64,000 nt of DNA from Diospyros lotus (Eukaryota > Streptophyta > Magnoliopsida > Ericales > Ebenaceae), in contig NC_068346.1 in assembly GCF_014633365.1 (NCBI RefSeq), positions 34,535,191 to 34,599,190 of the forward strand. Reading direction: 5' to 3'. The position numbers and the translations under genes were made by a program. The notes below the pieces were generated by a model. It saw only the letters and a program-made list of their open reading frames with translations, searched no databases and was not told the DNA's origin. Shown one piece after another: positions 34,289 through 45,890 of this stretch (within the stretch, counting starts at the first letter, position 1; every line of letters starts with the position of its first letter).

Positions 34289-36548
34289 TGTAACGCCCCG
34301 TAAATGCCAATTTAATTTAATTTTGGGGTAATTTAAATTAAAGGAAATATTAAAATAATTTGTTGTGATTTAATAAAATTTACTTATGTGATTTTAAGGA
34401 AATAAGAAATTAAAATAATTAATTAATTTGTTTTAGGAATTTCTGGAATTATAGGAAAATTAAAAGAAATTCAATAATGGGATTTTCAGAAATTTCGGGA
34501 GTTAATGTAATTAATTAAGTGGGCGTTAGTGCAATTAATGGAAGTTTAGGGGTGCTGGCGTGAATCGCGGAAGAGGCCAAAAGTCACATTAAATATAACT
34601 TAAAACATATATAGGTTAGATGCGAGCGTGGGCGCGGGCGGTTCGCGCGCGAGGCGGCCAGGCAGCGGATGAGGGATCGAATCGCGGGGGCTGCGCGCGA
34701 GGAGGGGAAATTTTGGCTGATTTAATTCAGCCATAGGCGTCAAAACGACGTCGTTTCGTCAATGGCGGTGGCTCCCAGTGGATGGCCCGCGCGCTGCCAC
34801 GTGGCCGCGCCTCAGCCGCTCGTTTTTGGCCGATTTAAGCCCGATTTCGGGCGTTCTTTTTGCATGCGAACAGTAAGGAATTACAGAAAAGAGCAGCAGC
34901 GTGCGCGAGAGAAATTTCTGAGATTTTGGGGCTTCAAAAATTGGATTAAACTCCGTTTAATCCCTGATTTAATTATCCAGGTATGTAGAGCAGTTAGTAA
35001 TTAATATTCTGTACGGTCAGAATTTCGTTTTGCGTCCAATTTTATTAATTTTGGCAAATAATTGGGATATTGCAGTTTGTATAATTTTTACTACTTTTGG
35101 ACCCAACGAGCCTAAGGATATCTCTGATAAGGCAAGTTCTTCTTACCTATCTCGTCGTTTCTGTCGTTGGCGATTTATTGGGCCTCCCTTCGTTTGTTTC
35201 GGCCATTAATTAATTATGAAGTTTTTAAACGGTTAGTTTAAGATTTAATTTATTAAATGGATCTCGTGGGTTTTATTCGTTGGTTGCCTACGGGGGTTTG
35301 TGCCACCCCCCTGCCTGTTGGGAATGATGCCGTACTCACCCGGGGCTAGGTTCTTAGCGGTTCGGGTATTAATTGGATTTTTGGTTATTTTCTGGCTGGA
35401 GCGGTTGTGCAGTGGGGGCTAGGATCGATGGTTCGGTGACGGAGTGACTGTCGTACGGACTACCTTAGGCCGCCGGCGAGTCTCTCCTACCCACTGACCG
35501 TTGACCGGTGCCAGGCACTGCTAACTTGCTTAGCCGTTATGTGATTATAGCATGCCTGCTTATATTTTATTCTCGTTGCATGGCTTGATGTGCACATGGG
35601 TACGGGCTGCATGTTGGGATTAACATGATTTGGTTATGCTTGGTCACGGGCATTTTAGCTTGATTATAATGCATCCAGCACGGGCATATGCATCGTGTGT
35701 GGCTTACTATATGGGCGGAGCATGGCCTGATGCTTGGATGTATGGGCGCCTGGTATCACGTTGATGCTCACTACGCCATTGCATTTTATGTGCATTGCAT
35801 GGCTACTGATAGTATTTAGTTCTCGGACGGGAGTACCGTTCCGAGGGAGCCTATGGCTCGGTTGTCGGGAGTACCGACGTGGATACGGGTGACGGGAGTA
35901 CCGCCCCGGGACAGTGCGCACAGGTTTGTTGAGGATATTGTTGCCTTCCAGGGCAGCGGCAGGTTGGTATGGGACTTGGGTGCCAGGTGTCTTGTGTGGG
36001 CCCCAAGGACCGGTATGTGCTTTCACTATACTGCACTGTTGTGTTATAGCGTCTCATGACTTGTGTGTACTTGTGGGGCTGTGTTTGGGATGGTCTCTTC
36101 TTTTATTTATAGCCTTTCATTTCTTATAAACTTGCTGAGTCTCGCGACTCACCTTGCTTTCCATCATTCCAGGTAAGGGTAAAGCAAAGGCCGAGGGCGA
36201 GGATCGTTCCATTTAGCAGCCGGCCGTGTTGGTAAGGTGTACAGTTAGCTGCCCCCATCATCTCTGATGTTTTGCTAGAGACGCTGTCTTTTATTTTTGA
36301 CTGTGCCAGGTTATCATTTGTACCTCCTATTGTTGGCACAGGGTCTGTATGTATTTTTATATACTCCATGACCGCTGTATCAGCGGGGTGCTTGTGGGCA
36401 TGCATGTTTACCGTTTTTCTTCCGCTGTTAAATTTCTTATTTATGCATGCCAGGGCATTTCTGTCTTTTGTCTATTCCTCTTCCCTTCTGTGAGCGCACT
36501 CGTTCGGATAGACCGGGTGGTTGGGATATCCGGGCGGGGGTGCTTACA
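34289..36548 (+). repeat. LTR 3 of the Tekay-like array
   Basis: 2260 bp, ending TTACA, followed directly by host sequence TAGATAAAA. One base differs from LTRs 1 and 2 (A at 34782 where the others have C at 20546 and 27664). Confidence 0.95.
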
Positions 36549-37842
36549 TAGATAAAAAAAAGTAATATATGAAAAATATTTCAGACAAAAGTATTTTTTA
36601 TGGTATTTGATAAATTTATTTAACACCCCTTAAAAAAAAAGTCATATAATTTCTTATATATTTAATTATATTACTATTTGATCAAATATCGAATGGCCGT
36701 AAGTTCCTTGTGGTCATTTATCATAGGTCGTTAGATGCTCTAGTTGTTTTATGTCTAATTTTAGAGTAGTGACCCCTTGGTCATTTGGCTTTATTTACTT
36801 AATTAGAAAAATATAAATTCATTTATTACTAATTATGAAATATATAATTTAATAAATTATATATTATACCCTATTAATTCATATGCTAAAATGATTTTTT
36901 TATTTTTTATTACAAAAAATAAATATTTATTATCTATTTAATAATTTCCTTTTGCCTATCTATATTAGGAAATGACTTTTTGGTTTAGATAACTATATAA
37001 AAAAGATAATTATTATCCTATTCCACAATATATAAATTAGTTTAAATATAAAATATAAAGGGCTTAAATACCAAAACTAGGAGTTATATATTGCATTGAA
37101 AATGAAAATACACTTGGCAAAATATTTTAGTGATTTATCCAATAAGTGAAATAGTGTTAAAAGTTTTTATTTAAAAACTTAACTAAAATAAAAAATATAT
37201 TACGACTATTGATAAGGGTTTTAGAGTTGATCATTACTAGATCTATGTTATATGTAGTCATATTCAATTCGGGTTCATCTTGGTTTTAAGGTAGTCTTAG
37301 CAACCCTCAAACCCAAATTTGTCTAAACTAACTTTTCTATTTCCCTACTGCATTCTCTTATACCCAAATTATTCACTATGCTAAGAAAATAATAACATAA
37401 TGAGTTAATAAATGTGTAATAAATTTGGTCTTGTCTTTTGGGATATCACGCCTTTATATGGGCAGGCTAGAGGGTCGATATGGGTCAAATTAAAGGGTCG
37501 ATATGAGTTTAAGTATGTGTTCTCCTTGGAGTTCCTTGTTTGAGTAGTTTTGAATTAAGTTTTCAAGTAAGTTCTACATGCCTCAAATTAAATTTAAATT
37601 ACTATGAATTTATGATTTTTTTTTCCTATTATCCACTGACTACCAATCAGTTCTCTCCCTTTTTATATATATATATAATTAATTTAGATTTTGAAATCTT
37701 AATCATCTTAGATTCACTTTTAGATATATTAACTCTTATGGAAGGGAGGAGAAATTAAGAATCAATTTGTATTAATTGGCAGTGGCTATGAAATTCAAAA
37801 GGTGACTTAATTAGTTAATTATATGAAATGCACTTTAAAAGA

Positions 37843-37878
<36 letters not shown>

Positions 37879-38775
37879 TATCTCTGTGATTAATAAACTT
37901 GAGAAAACAAATTAAAATAATTATAATTAAATCATCTTTAAAACCGTCATGGTGGCATAAATAAAAGTCTATAAAAAAAAATAATAAATAGAATAATAAC
38001 TATATTAAGGGATAAGCATTTGGTCGATTTGTTTATTGAATCGACAAAAATATCAAAATTGAAATAATTAAATTTGTGTTAAAAAAGTGCATTAAGTTGG
38101 CTTATTATTTGCTAAACTTAACTTGTTTGTGAGACGAGATCCCATTCAAATATGGATGACTCGACATAGTAATTTATAGACAAATCAAGTGAATTGATCC
38201 AAATATTTTCTAGAAATTGTTTTAAATTTATTTTAAAATATAAATAACTTTATAAAAGAAGAAATATGTTGATTGGGGTAAATAATATTTTGATTAAATT
38301 GATCAAATCGATCAAAATGTTAAAAACATCATTTTTTTGACAAAAAAATTGATTTGTTCTGTTTTGTTTGTTTGTTTTTTTTTTTTTTCAATTTTTTTTT
38401 TCCATTTTTTCAGTTTGCTCAATTTTTTTTAATTTTTTCTTAATTATTTTAATTTTTTAGTTTGTTTGATTTGATCATATATTCAGTTGGTTTGGTTTCA
38501 TTTTTGATATATGTTTAATCTGTCTATTTAGTTTAAACAATTCAATTGATTTAATATCAATTCAATAACAAAACCATTGAAAAGGTTAAAGGGGAAGTGT
38601 TGATTCCCCTTTTAACCTTATTTAGTGCATTTATTTACATTACTGAATTATACATTTATTTATTTAGTGCATTAGCGACCAAGAATGAGCCACGATTCGA
38701 AGTCGGTCCAACAACTCGGCCAGAAGCAAACGGCAGCTCTGGGAAGCCCCACGAGTTTTCCGTCCACAATGATCA
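36549..38775. repeat. Mosaic non-coding spacer
   Basis: No gene seen. 36549-36660 continues the target of the retrotransposon array (matches 59601-59715). 36664-37620 matches 878-1870 and part of 44140-46200. 37630-38590 matches kinase upstream spacer and includes a decayed hAT-like element and a TA microsatellite (37857-37878). The joins mark rearrangement breakpoints. Confidence 0.55.
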
Positions 38776-39130
38776 ATAGCGGGGAAAGAGACTTCTCCCA
38801 ATCCGACGGTGGAGATCAACGATCTCAGTTTCACCTACCCTAGCGTAGACGACCATCCTCCGCCGGGCTCCGTCCCCCTCATCGACGGCTTCTCCCTCAC
38901 TCTGCACGTCGATGATCGCTGCCTCCTCGTCGGCTCCAATGGCGCCAGTTCGTTCCCATTTTAAAAAACGAAATTCTCGCTATTGATCTGTTTTTTTCGG
39001 TTGTGGTTAGGGAAAACGATGATTCTCAAGATTCTCCGAGGGAAGCACATGGTGGAGCCTGACATGGTTCGCGTGCTTGGGAGATTGGCGTTCCACGACA
39101 CCGTTTTGACGTCTTCCGCTGATCTCTGTT

Positions 39131-39360
39131 AGGTTTGGTTTCTATCTTGGATTCTAACCTTTCACCGTTTTGTATCTATTGTAATACATCTATAGTTCAT
39201 TTTCTTATCTTGCTTCAGTTCTAAATCTCTGATTGATCTGTGAGTACTTGCATAAATGGAGGCTGTAATTCAGCTGGTGGCTGTTCGGTAGGAAAAGTGC
39301 CTATGAATTTGTGTGAAATGTCTTCATGGGATAACGTTAATTGCTTTAAACTGTGAATTT
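39131..39360. repeat. Intronic direct repeat, left copy
   Basis: Starts AGGTTTGGTTTCTATCTTG and ends near ATTGCTTTAA; contains ATGGAGGCTGT...TTCAGCTGGTGGCTGT. About 85-90% like 40572-40790 by eye. The pair flanks a ~1.2-kb stretch that resembles kinase-unit spacer (39420-39720 matches about 990-1260). Confidence 0.7.
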
Positions 39361-40571
39361 AAAGCAATTAAAACCAACCGGCATTGGGTGCCAGCTGCCC
39401 CTAATGGTCAGGCAGGATCAATTAGTACACAGGACCCTTTGGTCATTCAACTTTTCCCGTTTAATTAGAAAAATATAAATTCATTTGTTGATTTTAAAAA
39501 TATATAATTTAATAAATTATCCGTTATACTCTATTAATTACTATGCTAAAATGAAATATTTATTATTTAGAAATGGTTAATAATTTACTTTTGTTTATCT
39601 ATACTAGGAAATTACATTTTGGCTTGGATGACTATATAAAAGACAGCTTCTCTCCTATTTGACAATGAATAATTGGATGATATTAACGTAGATATAAAAT
39701 ACAAAGGGCTTAAATACCAAAATTAGGAGTTGCATACTGCATTGAAAATGAAATACAATAGAAAAACATTTTGCTAATTAATTCAAACAGTTTACAATTT
39801 TCTGTCATATTTAATTTCAAGCGTTTGAATTTTTTATACCGGGGTTACAATCTCTGTCATATCTATACTACAAACTAGTTTTGACTTTATTTGATCAGAA
39901 GCTGCTACTAATTATTCCCATTACCCAGTGGCAATGTAATATTCGTCTGATTTCCATGTGATAAAGAAATATTGCACATCAATTGAGCTAAATAGGTGAT
40001 CTGATCATGCACAACTAATTTTGATTTTGATTTTTATTTTGGCTTCTTATCTCTGTTAGAAGATAAGAGTATAACTTGGTAAAGTAAATCCAAGTAAGAA
40101 CAGCTGATCAAGAAGGAATTAAGCCTCTGAGTCTTCCCGTGTGGATAATTAAGAATCAATCAATATTGGCAATGGTGGTGAAATTAAGAAAGTGACATAA
40201 ACATAAGTACTTTTTGGATTAATCCTTTTAACCATCTCAAGATAATGAAAAATTGCTTTCTGGTTCGCAAAATTTTTCAACATTAATAAATGCAAATTTT
40301 AGAAGTATGATAACTTCTTATGATAAAAATTTCTGTAATATGTATATATGTGCAAGAAGCCTTTCTGGTTTGTTGCTTTTGATATTTAGGATTGTCCTTA
40401 ATATTTAAATTTTTACAGGGTAATTAGTATGTAATTGTTATTGTTGGATCCCATACAAAAATCAAAAGAAAGAGAACATTAAAACATTTACTATGATTGG
40501 TTTTCAACAATATTACGTGCATGATACCACAATAATCATGCATTTTAAAACATTCTGTTACCTCGGCGGAG

Positions 40572-40790
40572 AGGTTTGGTTTCTATCTTGTCTATTCTGC
40601 ATGCATCTGTGGTTGATTTGCTTATTTTGCTTCAGTTCAAAATTTCCGATTGATCTGTGAGTATTTTCGTAAATGGAGGCTGTGATTCAGCTGGTGGCTG
40701 TCTGGTAGAAAAAGTAGCTGTGAATTTGTGTGAAATGCCTTCATGGGATAATGTTAATTGCTTTAACCTGTGAATCTAAGGTTGATTGCT
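40572..40790. repeat. Intronic direct repeat, right copy
   Basis: Partner of 39131-39360. Between 40791 and 41346 lies ordinary ABC-gene intron with poly-T tracts and no gene. Confidence 0.7.
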
Positions 40791-41564
40791 TGATGGAATT
40801 GTTTTCCCTTTTTCTTATGTGCTGGGAAATTGATTTTCTGACAAAAATTGCTTCTACAAAGATTTAAATCTGGTTTCCTAGTTCCTTCTTCCAGTGAAGG
40901 GAGTTGATGAAATTTAATGCAATTGTTTTCTTTCTCTATGTTTGGTCAATTTCCAACTCACTTTTCGCGTAAATGAGCTAAGAATTTTCCATCTTTTGGA
41001 GGGAAAGAAGTAGGAGGGAGGGTGTTTGAGAGTAAGCTCTGTTTTTATTTTGAAAGGGGGCATCATTTTATTAGTTGAAATAAAGCATTAACGAGGAAAG
41101 TGTTTCAAGCTTCTTTCTCATCTGGATTTTCCTGACTAAGGCTCAAGTTGTTATAACTTTGTAGTGAGAGTTCTGTTTCCCTTCATTTTTTTTTCTTGCC
41201 ATATTCCTTTCGTGTTCTTTACCTTCAGAAGGGAATTACTAAAGCTTGTTGCAAAAAGAAATATTGAAAACCACTAACGGCCGTGGCTGTTCCTACAATG
41301 ACACTGATAATGAAAAATATCTGATTGGAAGTTTTCTTCTTCTCAGTGGAGGCGAGAGGTTGCTTTTGCTGGCTTTGAGGTGCCAATACAAATGGATGTT
41401 TCTGCTGAGAAGATGATTATTGGGGTTTCGGGAATTGATCCTCAGAGAAGAACCGAACTCATTAAGGTGTGGAATGAAAAACCTTGCAAATTATTTTTCA
41501 TGCATTTTATTGGTTTTCACAAGTCTTATTATATTGAATGTTTAACGTTTCTAACGTAATTGGT

Positions 41565-42594
41565 TCATTGTACATGTTGATTGTTAACTGGATCTCTCAC
41601 AATTCCCTTGTAATTTTCTCTATGCTGTCGAGTGCCCCCAAGGTCCCCAAACATAGAGACTCGAGAAACCCATTTGCCATCATCAATACTAATCCATGAT
41701 GGCACCATCTCACCCTCATCGTCTAGCAATCCATTTGGCTCACCGACAATGAAAGGATGGTTCAAAAGCCTTTCAGCTATCCGCACGCTCCGATCGGCTG
41801 TCCAGACAATTCATCACAAAATCTCTTCCTTCATCGGATAAATTTTGTGGAATCCGGGGCTTTTGACGATTTCAAGACTTCCTAGCTCCAGGAGGAACCT
41901 GACACCTTAGGTCCCAAAATTCCCGATACTCCCATACCAATTTTCCAGTCAACATGTCCGCCACCATGTACCTGAGATACCATATATCCATCGACCCTAT
42001 GTGTGAACCATGCAAAATAGAAGCGAAGGGAAGATGTCCACAGTGTGAACCACCATTTCCAAGACTACAACTTCTTATGTCGTCTCTTATTTTTTGCGCT
42101 ATTCCAAAATCAGTTATCTTCACACTGTTTCCACCATTCTTGGACGGGAAAACAATAATGTTCTCGGGCTTAACGTCACAGTGCGCGTAACCCCTCTCAT
42201 GCATGTGTCTTAGAGCCTTAAGGATCATCATAGCGTAGCGCCTCACATTAGACTCCGATAGCTTCCCTTCATTGTTTCTCTGCATGAGATTCCTGAGGGA
42301 ACTGCCGGGAGCGAACTCCAGCAAAAGGTTGTAGACCGTTTTGTCGCCTTCGTTGCTTGCGTCTTCTCTGTAGCAACGAACAATCCCTAGGCAATCGTTC
42401 AAGGTGAACATGATGCTTCCTTCCTTTTGGGGAGACGACTAGTGTTTGAATTTAGGGGACTTGACTGCAATTGTAGGAACCAACAACTTTGAATGATCAA
42501 TGTTGGGGGGTCGAGGAACCGCTATGTGCACTTTCCCAAACGGTCCCTTCCCGATAGCCCATGTCTTCACCCAGTTATGGTTAGAAGTACCCAT
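41565..42594 (-). pseudogene. Type B kinase pseudogene (K4), next to ABC remnant
   Basis: Starts MGTSNHNWVKTWAIGKGPFG (ATG at 42592-42594). Breaks: TAG at 42439-42441 (codon 52), TGA at 41872-41874 (CGA arginine in K6), and a 2-bp loss near 41783 that shifts the frame before MRIAERLLNHPF. Retained: HCDVKPEN, DFGIA, and the type B segment LPFASILHGSH in place of the SPE motif. Its 3' flank joins directly to the ABC exon ending at 41466. K9 at 57013 is an inverted, truncated relative (they share NEGD and a similar promoter). Confidence 0.83.
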
Positions 42595-43326
42595 CGTCGA
42601 TTAGTGATTAAGCAACCTTCTTCAATCTTCACCCAAGCTACTGTAGCTTCTTCTTAATGACATGCACAAGCATGCATGCATCCATCTATCCTTATTTATA
42701 AGCGTATATGTTGATTGAGTCCTAATCCCAAGTTGCTATAGATTTAATTGGCCATGAAGCTAATTTCAATTGTAATAGATTAATAATTTATTAAATTCAT
42801 AATCTCTTCTCGTTTAGTTTTGTTGATTTTCTAGATATTCATGAGGAGGGAGAAAAGATATATATTCGCACGAGTAAAAAACAAACACTAATTAACAAAT
42901 TAAGTTAAGATAGCAAGCCTTGCTACTTGGCATTACATATGTCACGCTTTGATATTTTATGCATTGTTTAACATGTTTTTTAATTATAAATTAAGAGGCC
43001 TAAAAGATTTTAAGTAGGGGTGACCATTTTGAACTGATAGAATTGTTTAAATTGAATAAATTGAACATTTTTCAAAAACTGAATCAAATTGATCAAATAA
43101 TTGTTCAAATAAAAAACTAAAAAAAACTAAAAAAAATCAAATCTGCTGAATCTGCCTTTTGTTCTGTTTAAGAGCTTTTTCTTCTATTGAATCTGCCCTC
43201 CTCTAATTCTTAATTTGGTAAAAAATGACATTATTTTGTACATTTCAATTTGTTTGGTTATTTTGATTTTGCTGAGACCAAACCAAATTAAAATAATTAA
43301 AAAATTCAAATTTTAGAATTAAATCA
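42595..43326. repeat. K4 promoter and start of the right-hand block copy
   Basis: Contains a CATGCATGCAT run (42671-42681) and, on the minus strand, TATAAATAAG (42692-42701) about 100 bases before the K4 ATG. From 42874 the sequence matches position 1 onward; 42595-43175 also matches the reverse complement of 56440-57012. No gene. Confidence 0.55.
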
Positions 43327-43716
43327 TGTCATCATCCTAGGGTTTAATCTAGGATTAGATCGGAAATCGGAAGGATCCGATAGGATTAGAACCAAGTATT
43401 ACTTGGTATGGGGGAGGAAATGAGAAGAATGAGGGGGAAAAAATCAGAAGAAGAAGAAGAAGGGGGAAGAAACAGAAGAGAGAATGAGAGGAGAAATATT
43501 AGAGAGAAAATAGAATATTCAATTCTTTTTCATCATTTGAGATAATATATATATTGGCTACCAAACAAAGTTCTTTAACCAACTAAACTACAAGACAAAA
43601 GGGAAAATAACAGAATAACAGCATCCATGTGTTTTAATCGAATTACAAAAATACTCCCTAACTGTAATTGTAACTCAATTACAGCTTTTGCCCCTAAAAT
43701 ACCCAAGGTCATGACA
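43327..43716 (-). mobile_element. 390-bp solo LTR
   Basis: Ends TGTCAT...ATGACA and is flanked by a perfect 5-bp target-site duplication AATCA (43322-43326 and 43717-43721). The paralogous site near 450-470 lacks it. On the minus strand the order ATATATATAT, purine/pyrimidine-rich leader, then AAACCCTAGGATGATGACA suggests a Copia-type LTR in that orientation, but superfamily and strand are inferred from layout only. Confidence 0.78.
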
Positions 43717-44810
43717 AATCAAAGCAGTTTATAAATTAAATTAAACTAAATTGTCAATTTCGACTAGTTTGGTTTGGTTATTTTGGTTTAGATATAAAAA
43801 TATCCAAGCCACAAAAGTTTTTTTATATTTCATCTTAATACAAGAAATATAAAACAACCAATGTGGTTGTCCAGTAATTGTAGTTCTTAACGGCTCGTTT
43901 GATAAGAGTTTTATAATATTATATTACTTTAAGATAATATTCTCTCTCTTATATTACTTTAAATTCTGATATGTTATTTAGAGATACATATTAAAATATA
44001 TTTTTAATTTAAAAATATTTTGAGTCATTGCATAAAAATATATATTTTATAATTATAATCTATTTGGACAAAGGGGTAAATTGGTCTTTTAAAAATTAAT
44101 TTATAATAATATCTCTTTCACAACATTATTTAATGTTATTACTATTTGATCAACTATCGAATGGCCGTAAGTTCCTTGTGCTCTAATTGTTTTATGTCTA
44201 ATCTTACAGTACTGACCCCTTGGTCATTTGGCTTTATTTACTTTATTAGAAAAATATAAATTCATTTATTACTAATTATGAAATATATATAATTTAATAA
44301 ATTATATATTATATTCTATTAATTCATATGCTAAAATGAAATATTTATTATCTATAAATAGTTAATAATTTCCTTTTGCCTATCTATATCAGGAAATAAC
44401 TTTTTGGTTTAGATAACTATATAAAAAGATAATTATTATCCTATTCCACAATATATAAATTAGTGTAAATATAAAATATAAAGGGCTTAAATACCAAAAC
44501 TAGGAGTTATATATTGCATTGAAAATGAGAATACACTTAGCAAAATATTTTGGTGATTTATCCAATAAGTCAAATAATGTTAAAAGTTTTTATTTAAAAA
44601 CTTAAGTAAAATAAAAAATATATTATGACTAGGGGTTTTGGAATGGATCGTTACTAGATCTATGTTATATATAGTCATCAATTTGAGTTCATCTCGGTTT
44701 TAAGGTAGTTTTAGCAACCCTCAAACTCGAACTTGTCTAAACTAGCTTTTTTGTATCCCTGGTGCATTCTCTGATGCTCAAATCATTCACTATGCTGAGA
44801 AATTAATAAC
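43717..44810. repeat. Block copy of about 455-1570
   Basis: AT-rich non-coding copy of the left block. No gene seen. Confidence 0.65.
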
Positions 44811-45890
44811 TAGGGGTGTGCAATCGGTTATAACCGAACCGAACTGCCCAAAAATTCCTAGCCGAATCGAACTGAATTGTCCTTAATAACCGAACCGACC
44901 AATAATCCTAATATAACCGAACTAATCGAAATTGAAATAACTGAAGAATAAAATGCAATAATCGAACCGAATCGACAATAACCAGAGAGTTTCCAATCCC
45001 CAATCAGAACTGATAATCCTAGTATAACAGAACATGAAACCAAAATGATTTTCCAGTCCCCAATTAGAATTTCCAAAACAAATGAACAAGAATCGGAAAT
45101 ACCCAGAGAGTTTCCCAATTGGAATTTTCTAGAACAAGTGAACAAGAATCACTAAATCAGAAGAAATATGCGTATCTTTGAGTCTTTGACGCAAGAGTTG
45201 AGGTCCTCAGGGATTTTGTAGCTCTTGGGAAGAAAAAAGGGCCTGGTCAATGAGCTTCGAAGTGCACGTTGTTGTCGCCGATTGCCCCTCCGCCACTTCG
45301 GCAGCCGCCACTGCTAGCGCCGTCGCCATGGCCCAGATCTTGGAATAGTTCTCGTCAATCGTCCAAGCATAAGGAAAAGAAAAAACGAAGGAGAGGGATG
45401 GTGGGGTGAGGGTTAGGGTTCAATTTGGTCGGGTGTGGGTTCCGTGTTTTGGGGCCGCAGAAATCGATCTCGCAATCTCGCTTGCAAGTGGGAGGGTGGG
45501 GGGAGGGGAAGAGAGAGAGAGAAGGGGGGGTGCGGTTATGCCTTCAACAACACACGAACTTGGTGCTCGTAGGCGAGGGTAGGGGGAGTTAGAGAGAGGG
45601 AGAGAGAGAGAGAAGGAGAGGGGGGGAGTATGAGTGTCGGTCGGGTCGGATGTGGTCTGTGTGGGTTGTGTTTTGAGGGGGGGGTTATGTTGAACTCACG
45701 GTTAGTTCAATTAACCGAATAATAAAAAATTTGGAATATTGCAAATCGAATCGAATCGAATCGTTTCATAAAAAAAATCGAATTGAAGTAACCGAACTAA
45801 ATTATTTCATCAAAAAAATCGAACCGGACCGATTAATTTGGTTGGTTCGGTTCGATTAATTCGGTTTATCCGAACTTCTGCTCACCCCTA
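44811..45890. mobile_element. 1080-bp non-autonomous hAT-like element
   Basis: Ends read TAGGGGTGTGCA (44811) and, inward from 45890, TAGGGGTGAGCA. 8-bp flanks are TTAATAAC and ATAATAAC (7 of 8); the paralogous left block (near 1572) lacks the insert. Subterminal regions are rich in AACCGAACC and GGTTCGGTT. The middle (about 45170-45670) is different: a GC-rich segment, read on the minus strand, encodes an alanine-rich peptide (MATALAVAAAEVAEGQ), followed by GA-rich low-complexity sequence. No transposase seen. Confidence 0.82.

Larger units (their letters stand above)
20053..36548 (+). mobile_element. Tandem Tekay/Del-type Ty3/gypsy array, LTR-int-LTR-int-LTR
   Basis: Three 2260-bp LTRs and two internal regions repeat with an exact 7118-bp period. 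LTRs begin TGTAACG and end GCTTACA. The primer-binding site fits initiator methionine tRNA, and the polypurine tract is AAGGGGGAGAGGA. The C-terminal chromodomain-like tail and the GGGGACGAAATTC phrase before the polypurine tract are hallmarks of the Tekay/Del chromovirus clade. Predicted proteins in both internal regions are identical and I found only one LTR difference (34782, A for C). Expected origin is unequal recombination between the LTRs of one young element. The outer flanks, ATATT and TAGAT, do not form a clean 5-bp duplication. Confidence 0.93.
38776..41466 (+). pseudogene. ABCI19/20/21-like ABC ATPase, truncated pseudogene
   Basis: Three exon remnants of a soluble half-type ABC protein of the plant ABCI19/20/21 group, which has a lone nucleotide-binding domain. 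Exon 1 (38776-38947): VEINDLSFTYP...LIDGFSLTL...CLLVGSNGA. Exon 2 (39011-39132): [14 protein letters not shown]...[13 protein letters not shown] later exon (41347-41466): WRREVAFAGFEVPIQM...AEKMIIGVSGIDPQRRTELIK. Defects: the likely start is ATA (38776-38778) where related genes have ATG followed by a similar peptide; the Walker A junction codon reads as arginine for glycine (A left over before GG); TAG at 39130-39132 ends exon 2; the signature, Walker B and everything downstream are missing, replaced by K4 flank. The intron between exons 2 and 3 is inflated by inserted sequence. Family call rests on remembered family sequence. Confidence 0.75.

Noticed and set aside
20053..36548. CRISPR or satellite array
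   Set aside because: The long 7118-bp period is a tandem retrotransposon; no short spaced repeats exist in the window.
45481..45640. GA/GGGA-rich stretch as a telomere-like or regulatory repeat
   Set aside because: Irregular low-complexity sequence within the hAT-like element; no fixed unit.
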